Assembly: GCA_045617625.1 (NCBI GenBank)
Contig: JAZLJA010000033.1
Location: 1 to 20,379, forward strand
Source of the DNA: Firm-04 sp045617625
Lineage (GTDB): Bacteria; Bacillota; Clostridia; Oscillospirales; Ruminococcaceae
DNA length: 20,379 bases
Direction of reading: 5' to 3'
Numbering within the stretch: position 1 is the first letter of the stretch; each line of letters starts with the position of its first letter. Shown here one piece after another: positions 13,885 to 20,379 of this stretch. A program made the translations under genes and the position numbers. The notes under the pieces were generated by a model. It ran no database searches. It saw only the letters and a list, made by a program, of their open reading frames with translations, and had not been told where the DNA came from.

Positions 13885-16800
13885 ATGGATACTCAGATGA
13901 TTATAAGCAGTATGAATGCTTTTTTACACGAAGCATCAAAAACCATGTTGAATTGGCTTAATTCTATATTACCAAGAGTTACTGACAATTGGTGGGATGA
14001 GTGTGTTATGCCAAGTTTGAGCTTTACACAACATGAAATAGCTATAGAGAAAGGCTATTCTAATCTTTCTGATTTTGACCTCGCTGCTTTATTAAGAATC
14101 GCTAATAAATCGTGGTATGATCTGCAAACTGTCATGTTCCTTCCATCCAATGAACGTGAAACTGTTCGTAAAATGATAAGTGTACGCAATAACTGGGCGC
14201 ATTGTAGTACCGAATTGCCCGGAAAAGATGTTATTATCCAGGATTTGAATACTACACGGTCGTTTATTGAACAATTCAACGGAGATCAAGTTATCTCTGT
14301 TGAAATCAATAAGTTTATAGAGTTGATAGAACAGCCTGATAGTCTTGCGTCAGAGTATACATATAATGTAACTGATAAAGCTGAGTCAATTCCTGCTGTA
14401 CCTTCTAATGATTCCATACATGAAAACAGCCTCGTTTATATAGTTAGTTCTCCTGAAATCAATGGTGTCGTATTATCATTAAAAGAACTTGGTGACGTGA
14501 CACAGTATAATGTATTCGTAAATAATGAGGTAAAGCAATATTATACTGGTCAAATAGCTCTTGTTGAGCAGACAACAGGCTATAAATGGATCAGCCTTTC
14601 CGAAATGAGAAGTTACTTGACTGCATATCAAATCAATAATCCATCAGCGCAGAACTTATATTCGCTTAATTCTGCTCGAATAGATTTTGTTCCTTATCAG
14701 TTCCGTCCTGCATTGAAAATGATACACGCTGATGAGCCTCGAATCCTGATAGCAGACAGCGTTGGTGTTGGTAAAACAATAGAAGCAGGATTGATTATCA
14801 AGGAACTTGAAGCACGTTCTGACTTAGAGCGTGTACTGGTCATCTGCCCGAAGCCGCTGGTTGCTGAGCGCAAATGGGAACTTGAAATGAAGCGATTCGA
14901 TGAAGAGTTTATCCCTCTTGATGGAACAACGCTTCGGCAGATCATTTCTGATACTGACCGTGATGGAGATTGGCCGGTGAGATTTAATAAGGCAATTATT
15001 CCGTATTCTATTCTTGATTCTAAAGTATATAATGGAGAGAGCGGCAGAAGAAATCATATATTCGGTTTGAAGGAACTTGACCCTGAACCACATTTTGATT
15101 TAGTTATCGTTGATGAAGCTCATCATATACGCAACGGCAGCGATGATAAAGAAAAGGCGTTTGCATACAAATGCACAAAATACTTTTGTGATCACGCCGA
15201 TGCTGTCGTAATGCTTACCGCAACGCCTTTACAGACAAGTGATAATGATCTGTTCACCCTTCTTAACGTTCTTCGTCCTGATATTGTTGTGGATAAAAAC
15301 ACCTTTGATATGATGGCACGCCCTAACGTCCATATTTCCCGTGCTACTCATTTGGTAAGAACAGCAGAAGAAAACTGGAACGAAAAGGCTGCTGGCAAGC
15401 TGCTTGAGCTACAAAAAACTCAGTGGGGCGATAATGTTATTGCTGAAAACCCATTATACCATGATATTCTTCACCGGCTTGAAAGCAAGGAAATAGACCG
15501 TGAAGAACGTGTTAAGCTGATTTCCGATATTGAGTCTCTGCATAGTTTCGGGACAATGCTAAATCGAACCCGCAGACGTGATATACAGGATTTTTGTGTC
15601 AGACGTTCTCATACGGTGTCTACAGTATTTACAGACTATCAGCAGACACTACACGATGAACTGCTGTATTTTGAGCACGAGGCACTTGCTACACTTCATA
15701 ATGCTAATTCCGTAGCGTTCATGATAAGTACAATACGCAGACAAGCTGCAAGCTGTATTTTTGGTCTTGCTCCTTTTATTCGGGATATTATTGGCAGACG
15801 GTTACTTCAGCTTGACTATGCTCCGATTACTGATTCTTCAGATGGAGATTTAGATGAGAAATCAATAAACGCTATATCATCTCTTGCAAAAAAGTTGCTT
15901 ATACTTGCAGATAATCTCCCTGAAGAAGATCCGAAATTCGAAGAAACATATAAAATCATCTGTAAAAAGCAAGAGCAGAAAAATAACAAAATAATGATTT
16001 TCAGCACATTCAGGCATACTCTTTCATATTTGAAAGGAAAGCTGTCAGAGTGTGGACTTCGAGTAGAACAGATAGACGGAAGTGTAAAAGATGAAGTGCG
16101 ATATGAATTAAAAGCACGATTTGAACTGCCTTGTGAAAATGCTGATGCGATAGACATTCTTTTGTTTTCTGAGGTCGGTTCGGAAGGTCTTGACTATCAG
16201 TTCTGCGATATGATGATCAATTATGATCTGCCTTGGAATCCTATGAGAATCGAACAGAGAATAGGTAGAATTGATCGTCGTGGACAGTTAAGCGATGTAG
16301 TAAACATCTATAATATCATAACTGAAGGAACTGTCGATGCTGAAATATATCATAGATGCCTTATGCGTATAGGAGTATTCGAGAGGAGCATAGGCGATTG
16401 TGAAGAAATTCTCGGACAAATTGCATCAGATATTGATTCTCTTGTTTATGATACTAATCTGACAGATGAAGAACGCAATATCAAGCTTGAGCAAATGGCG
16501 GATAATGAAGTCAGAAAAATGCAGGAATTAAACCGACTTGAGGAGGAAGAAAAAGAGCTGTTTGGTTTTGATTTGACAGAGCTGTCTACTTCTCATGAGA
16601 TTAAAAAAGCAGAAAATCCATGGATATCGGGACATTTTCTGCAAAAGCTGATTGAGAATTATATCACTGCTATTGTCGGAAAAGGACAATATATTATCGG
16701 TGAATCATCGCTTAAAACACTTCGTCTTTCTGCATCGGCAAGACAGATTTTGAGAGATGACCTGAAAAAGCTTCACGGTGGAAGAAATGCGCTCAGAAGA

Positions 16801-17463
16801 ACGTGGGAAAACTATTTAAGCGGAAAGAAGCCAAATCATTCTATTACGTTCGATCCTGAGACTGCATCCAAAGAACGTGACAGCTTCTTTATAACTGCTA
16901 TGCATCCGCTTGCAAAGCAAGCTGCCAAATACTACAGCCGCAGTGAGTCTGCATATCTGCACTTGCAGCTTCACACATCTGAAATACCTTCAGGACAGTA
17001 TGTCTTTTCTGTTTTTGCTTGGCAATACACCGGATACAATACCTATACCAAACTAATTACCGTCTGTGAGAATGAAAAAATAGCTGTAGAGCTTCCGTTC
17101 CTTTTAGAAGATTCGGCTAATTCTGAAAGTGAACCTAACGGACAGTTTGATTGGTCAGATATTGAAAATCGTCATGTATCAATGTGGCTTGATGCCAGAG
17201 AAAAACATAAAAGCGATATAAAAGCATTAGAAGCATTTAAACTTGAGAGTATAGCTAATACATTCCGAAACAGAATTCGTTCTTTAGAACAGCAGATAAA
17301 AGATGCTTACGATGAGAATATAAAGCGTATGCGTCAAGGCGAATTGGAAACAGTGCGCGAAAAATACTCTCGAAAGATTACAGAGATCAAAGGAATTGCT
17401 GATAAGGCAGATGTTTTAACGACTTTATTGGTAAATGGTGTCATTACGATTGTGGGGGATTAA
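13885..17463 (+). CDS. Swt1-type HEPN domain fused to an SNF2/RapA-like helicase (1192 aa)
   Basis: This is a large cytoplasmic protein of a probable phage or plasmid defence operon. Residues about 20-140 form a Swt1-family HEPN domain. It has the WWDECVMPSL opening, FDLAALLRIANKSWYDL, and the RNase motif RNNWAH (Arg101, His106). The SNF2 helicase follows, with Walker A SVGVGKT (Lys297), DEAH at 410-413, TATP at 445-448, KIMIFSTF opening the second RecA lobe, and EQRIGRIDRR at 790-799 as motif VI. After about residue 880 comes a charged tail with coiled-coil segments. I prefer ATG 13885 because AAGAGG lies eight bases upstream; ATG 13831 would add 18 residues but has no site. The next gene begins two bases after the stop. 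Family knowledge: HEPN domains are often toxic RNases, and SNF2 proteins remodel or sense nucleic acid. Inference: the helicase senses invading DNA and controls the HEPN. Confidence 0.88.
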   Translation: MDTQMIISSMNAFLHEASKTMLNWLNSILPRVTDNWWDECVMPSLSFTQHEIAIEKGYSNLSDFDLAALLRIANKSWYDLQTVMFLPSNERETVRKMISVRNNWAHCSTELPGKDVIIQDLNTTRSFIEQFNGDQVISVEINKFIELIEQPDSLASEYTYNVTDKAESIPAVPSNDSIHENSLVYIVSSPEINGVVLSLKELGDVTQYNVFVNNEVKQYYTGQIALVEQTTGYKWISLSEMRSYLTAYQINNPSAQNLYSLNSARIDFVPYQFRPALKMIHADEPRILIADSVGVGKTIEAGLIIKELEARSDLERVLVICPKPLVAERKWELEMKRFDEEFIPLDGTTLRQIISDTDRDGDWPVRFNKAIIPYSILDSKVYNGESGRRNHIFGLKELDPEPHFDLVIVDEAHHIRNGSDDKEKAFAYKCTKYFCDHADAVVMLTATPLQTSDNDLFTLLNVLRPDIVVDKNTFDMMARPNVHISRATHLVRTAEENWNEKAAGKLLELQKTQWGDNVIAENPLYHDILHRLESKEIDREERVKLISDIESLHSFGTMLNRTRRRDIQDFCVRRSHTVSTVFTDYQQTLHDELLYFEHEALATLHNANSVAFMISTIRRQAASCIFGLAPFIRDIIGRRLLQLDYAPITDSSDGDLDEKSINAISSLAKKLLILADNLPEEDPKFEETYKIICKKQEQKNNKIMIFSTFRHTLSYLKGKLSECGLRVEQIDGSVKDEVRYELKARFELPCENADAIDILLFSEVGSEGLDYQFCDMMINYDLPWNPMRIEQRIGRIDRRGQLSDVVNIYNIITEGTVDAEIYHRCLMRIGVFERSIGDCEEILGQIASDIDSLVYDTNLTDEERNIKLEQMADNEVRKMQELNRLEEEEKELFGFDLTELSTSHEIKKAENPWISGHFLQKLIENYITAIVGKGQYIIGESSLKTLRLSASARQILRDDLKKLHGGRNALRRTWENYLSGKKPNHSITFDPETASKERDSFFITAMHPLAKQAAKYYSRSESAYLHLQLHTSEIPSGQYVFSVFAWQYTGYNTYTKLITVCENEKIAVELPFLLEDSANSESEPNGQFDWSDIENRHVSMWLDAREKHKSDIKALEAFKLESIANTFRNRIRSLEQQIKDAYDENIKRMRQGELETVREKYSRKITEIKGIADKADVLTTLLVNGVITIVGD

Positions 17464-17465
17464 AT

Positions 17466-20297
17466 ATGACAACACTCCAGCAATTACAAAGCGATTATGG
17501 AATGATCGACTGTCGTGATCTCGGCTCACGCAAACTTGAACAGTTGCGTGACGGGCTAAAGCAGGTCGTTTCAGCAGAGATAATCTCAGCCGAGAATGGT
17601 AAAGAATACATAGAATTGCTGCGGAAATTCAGGGAAGCTGTTGCAGAAAACGATAAGCTTCATGGTGATAACTATCCACAGCTTCTCAACTCTCTTTTAT
17701 CAGTCGGCGAAGATGGTCTGTATTCTAATAGTCTGCGCTTTATATTTGAACTGATACAGAATGTTGATGACTGTGATTATAGAGACAGTGCTGACTGTAA
17801 GCTTGATATGCGTTTTGATTTTGCAAGAGACGAAATCATATTAACATATAACGAGGTCGGCTTTTCGCCATTTAACGTTTTTGCAATCACTGGCATTGCA
17901 GAAGCTGCTAAGAACGTTTCTTCTGAAAAGAATCAGATAGGTGAAAAAGGAATCGGCTTTAAATCTGTCTTTGGCGTAGCAAACAGAGTGCGGATCAGAA
18001 GCGGTTGGTTCTCATTTGAACTCTATAAAGAGAATTTTACTATACCTATTTCTGTCTATAGTGACTTTGATTTTTGTAACGGAACTGAGATGACATTGTA
18101 CGTTCCTGGCAAAGCACAACAGATTTATAAAGAAATTAAGGGTCAATATTGTAAAAGAGATGCTCTTTTCTCTCGTAATCCTCTTCTGTTTTTGAATAAG
18201 CTAACATCGCTAAAATTCTATTATGATACTTTTAGAAGTATGGAATTTCATGTCTCCCGCACCGGAAATGATGGTTCAAATCAGTTCAAAGTTGAAAAAG
18301 GAATTGTGATTTCTGTTGATCTGCGAGACTATGAAAATGGATCAGAAGTAAATGTTAAAGAAGAAGTACACTGTACACGATACACGTCTTATATCAAGTT
18401 TTCCAAAGAAGCCTGCCGAGCTCGTTATGGCGATAAAACAAAGGTTGGACAGAAAAACGGAAAGGCTATGATTCTTTGTGCAGTTATACCGGATTCCGAC
18501 TTTATTTCGGAAGTCGGGAACGGTGCATTATACTCATTCCTCCCAACCCAGCTTAAGCTCACTGTGCCTATCGTATGTCATGTGCCTTTCAAACTTGATG
18601 CCTCCAGAGAGTTTGTTGATCCACAAGAGAATAATCTTTGGTTCCAAGAAGCCAGTAAATACTTGTCCGAACTCATTGATAAGGTTTTCCTTGATTATTC
18701 TCATGTTGTTAAAGAAAATATAGTCAGGTATTTACCTGATAAGGGCAAGAGCCTTTTTGCAATAAATAATGGCAAAGAGAAGTGCCTAACAGAACAAAAA
18801 TGTTTTAATGGTGCTCATTATCTCGATTTGCCGATTTTTTATACAGTTGATGATGATTACAAAAAATCAGATGAAGTATTTTGTTTTAGTGAAAGCGAAA
18901 ACATAGAAGATCCCGAAAAAGTATATAGACTTATGGGGTACCGCCTTGCGCTATTCCTTTCTCCAGTTTCGGTAAATCGTTTTTCGATAAAAATAGTAAC
19001 CGGCGTGAAACACAAGATGTTCAAAAGAGCATTAGATTCAGCCATTAGAACACCCGACATTCTTGATCATCTTGATTCTGTAAATTACGATTATCCCGTG
19101 GAGGAGATACGCAAGCTTGAACCTATTAAAGTATCACAGGCTCAGTTGGAAATCATCGTAAAACATAGACATTTATCAAAAGCATTACGAGAAATAAGCA
19201 ATGATGATATAAAGAATAATAAGCGTTTTAGATTAGAAATAACCGATGCCGATGTGTGTGCAATTACCGATCTTATTGATGATGAATTTGAAATGAGTGA
19301 TATTCCGAAGGTAGTAAGCAATTATATGGGATACTGCAACGGTAGATGTATTTGTGTTGATGAGCCGAGCGATGTTTATCTCCCGTGTTATAATGCTATT
19401 CTGCTATCCGATCAAAAGCCTTTGCAATCGTTCCTATCATTTTGTCGGGATATAGATCCAAATGATCCTTTTACCACAAGAATAACATGGAGAGAAAAGT
19501 CAAGTGAACTAAATAGATATGTAGAGGATTCTACGATATCTGAAAGCGAATACATGAGAGTTCTTCGGCAAATACGTCTCTCTATTCGTGATTCTCTTGG
19601 AAATGAAGGATATAGAAGCTACCTTGATATTATTCTAAAATCAGGAAAAGATAGAGGGCGTTTTATTCAAGAACTTCTCCAGAATGCTGACGACTGTTTA
19701 TATAATGATAAGGTTGTACCAACTTTCTCGTTATCCATGAAGGAGAATATAATTACAACCGAGTACAATGAAACGGGTTTCACAAGAGCAAATATCCGTT
19801 CTATCACTGCGATAGGAGAATCAACAAAAAACAAGCTGTTATCACACCACAGCCAATCAATCGGAGAAAAAGGCGTTGGCTTCAAAACTATATTTGCTAT
19901 CGCTTCGAAGGTTACTATTCACAGCGGAGATTATCATTTTTCTTTAAGTGATAAAGAACCTACGATACCAAAAGTTATAATTGAAGGTTCTATCGAAACA
20001 GTATCCGGTACAAAAATGGAAATCGAATTAAAAGGTGGTGAAGCATTTCCGACTTACAAAGAAAAAGATATTTTGGAATTATGTCTTTGTCTCCGAAATC
20101 TGAAAAAGCTTACGATTGGAAAGCATACTGTAATTATAAGCGATACTGATGATAAAAGAACCATCTCAATCGGAAATCGTGACTATGTTTTCAAGCGCTT
20201 TCATCACGGTTTTACAATTACGGACGAAAAAGCATTAGATGCGTTTGTCAATAAAAAACTGAGCCAGAGCGCTAATAAAAAAGTGAGCCGGTTTTGA
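17466..20297 (+). CDS. Protein with two sacsin-like GHKL ATPase domains, apparently truncated by an insertion (943 aa as read)
   Basis: This is the second gene of the defence-like operon, two bases after the helicase. The first GHKL domain has the N-box ELIQNVDDC (95-103) and glycine-rich lid GEKGIGFKS (159-167). The second has ELLQNADDC (736-744) and GEKGVGFKT (800-808). In both, YNEVGF / YNETGF stands where most GHKL proteins have DNGxG; this and the N-box wording are typical of the sacsin/Nov branch, whose members bind ATP in Hsp90-like fashion. The domains are separated by about 570 residues. From about codon 925 the frame runs into 24-25-base repeats that look like the end of an insertion element, and the last residues (SQSANKKVSRF) are probably not native. 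The second ATPase domain would thus lose its end and anything after it. Whether the product still works is unknown. Confidence 0.83.
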   Translation: MTTLQQLQSDYGMIDCRDLGSRKLEQLRDGLKQVVSAEIISAENGKEYIELLRKFREAVAENDKLHGDNYPQLLNSLLSVGEDGLYSNSLRFIFELIQNVDDCDYRDSADCKLDMRFDFARDEIILTYNEVGFSPFNVFAITGIAEAAKNVSSEKNQIGEKGIGFKSVFGVANRVRIRSGWFSFELYKENFTIPISVYSDFDFCNGTEMTLYVPGKAQQIYKEIKGQYCKRDALFSRNPLLFLNKLTSLKFYYDTFRSMEFHVSRTGNDGSNQFKVEKGIVISVDLRDYENGSEVNVKEEVHCTRYTSYIKFSKEACRARYGDKTKVGQKNGKAMILCAVIPDSDFISEVGNGALYSFLPTQLKLTVPIVCHVPFKLDASREFVDPQENNLWFQEASKYLSELIDKVFLDYSHVVKENIVRYLPDKGKSLFAINNGKEKCLTEQKCFNGAHYLDLPIFYTVDDDYKKSDEVFCFSESENIEDPEKVYRLMGYRLALFLSPVSVNRFSIKIVTGVKHKMFKRALDSAIRTPDILDHLDSVNYDYPVEEIRKLEPIKVSQAQLEIIVKHRHLSKALREISNDDIKNNKRFRLEITDADVCAITDLIDDEFEMSDIPKVVSNYMGYCNGRCICVDEPSDVYLPCYNAILLSDQKPLQSFLSFCRDIDPNDPFTTRITWREKSSELNRYVEDSTISESEYMRVLRQIRLSIRDSLGNEGYRSYLDIILKSGKDRGRFIQELLQNADDCLYNDKVVPTFSLSMKENIITTEYNETGFTRANIRSITAIGESTKNKLLSHHSQSIGEKGVGFKTIFAIASKVTIHSGDYHFSLSDKEPTIPKVIIEGSIETVSGTKMEIELKGGEAFPTYKEKDILELCLCLRNLKKLTIGKHTVIISDTDDKRTISIGNRDYVFKRFHHGFTITDEKALDAFVNKKLSQSANKKVSRF

Positions 20298-20379
20298 TAA
20301 AAAAATAATGAGCCACTAGCTACCGGCAGTCGCATCAAAGCGATAAGAGGATGAGCAATTCATGTTGAGAACAAAAGAC
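20240..20379. mobile_element. Probable left end of an IS21-like insertion element
   Basis: Three copies of TGAGCC preceded by an A-run start at 20260, 20284 and 20309, so they repeat every 24-25 bases. The surrounding pattern is AATAAAAAAnTGAGCC for the first two, with a looser third. Multiple spaced repeats at the ends are a known trait of IS21-family elements, where the transposase binds. The outer edge is probably a TG at 20240 or 20246. A candidate transposase start follows at 20362. The element runs off the window, so the other end and the target duplication cannot be seen. Confidence 0.5.
20362..20379 (+). CDS. Possible start of an IstA-like transposase gene, only six codons in window
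   Basis: ATG at 20362 reads MLRTKD to the window edge, with AGAGGA (20346-20351) ten bases upstream. IS21-type IstA proteins of one subgroup begin with similar short basic openings before a helix-turn-helix. Six residues cannot prove it; the support is the adjoining end repeats. Confidence 0.3.

Noticed and set aside
13885..20297. Assignment to DISARM, which also has an SNF2-type helicase
   Set aside because: No DUF1998 protein, phospholipase-D protein or methyltransferase is present, and the HEPN fusion and sacsin-type ATPase are not DISARM components.
1..20379. CRISPR arrays, tRNA and rRNA genes
   Set aside because: No regularly spaced repeats other than the three TGAGCC copies at the right end, which are too close and too few for CRISPR, and no tRNA-like cloverleaf or rRNA segment was seen by eye.

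Overview
The window looks like a chromosome segment from a cellulosome-type anaerobic Firmicute of the Ruminococcus / Oscillospiraceae kind. The reasons are strong AGGAGG-like ribosome sites, consensus sigma-A promoters with 17-base spacers, lipoprotein signal peptides without Gram-negative partners, a secreted protein with two cohesin modules and a C-terminal dockerin, and a DUF4358 / MBOAT / DHHW cell-surface acylation cluster typical of gut Clostridia. The genus is an inference.

Layout. (1) 1-1718, minus: most of a GyrB/ParE-type topoisomerase B subunit, running off the left edge, with its own promoter, a palindrome over the start site and a leader that can fold into a three-way junction. 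(2) 2000-2332, minus: a small membrane protein with its own promoter and terminator. (3) 2555-4074, plus: two overlapping, unrecognised single-pass membrane proteins. (4) 4262-8421, plus: a three-gene unit of a DUF4358-DHHW fusion lipoprotein, an MBOAT acyltransferase and a second DHHW protein, probably O-acylating an exported glycan. It opens with a terminator-like hairpin at the predicted transcription start and closes with a two-way terminator. (5) 8513-9679, minus: the two-cohesin/dockerin protein, convergent with unit 4 and divergent from unit 6. (6) 10036-13563, plus: an adaptor lipoprotein, ABC ATPase and FtsX/MacB-type permease forming a MacAB-like exporter. (7) 13.6 kb to the end: composition becomes much richer in A+T, after a strong terminator and a new promoter. 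Two very large genes follow: a Swt1-type HEPN domain fused to an SNF2-type helicase, then a protein with two sacsin-like GHKL ATPase domains. They look like an acquired defence operon.

The second defence gene does not seem intact. Its last codons lie in a set of 24-25-base repeats (core TGAGCC) followed by a possible new start codon at 20362. This looks like the end of an IS21-like element inserted into the gene.

The best candidate for an undescribed system is the HEPN-helicase plus double-sacsin ATPase pair. I do not recognise it as a named system, but without a search I cannot say it is new. No tRNA, rRNA or CRISPR array was seen.
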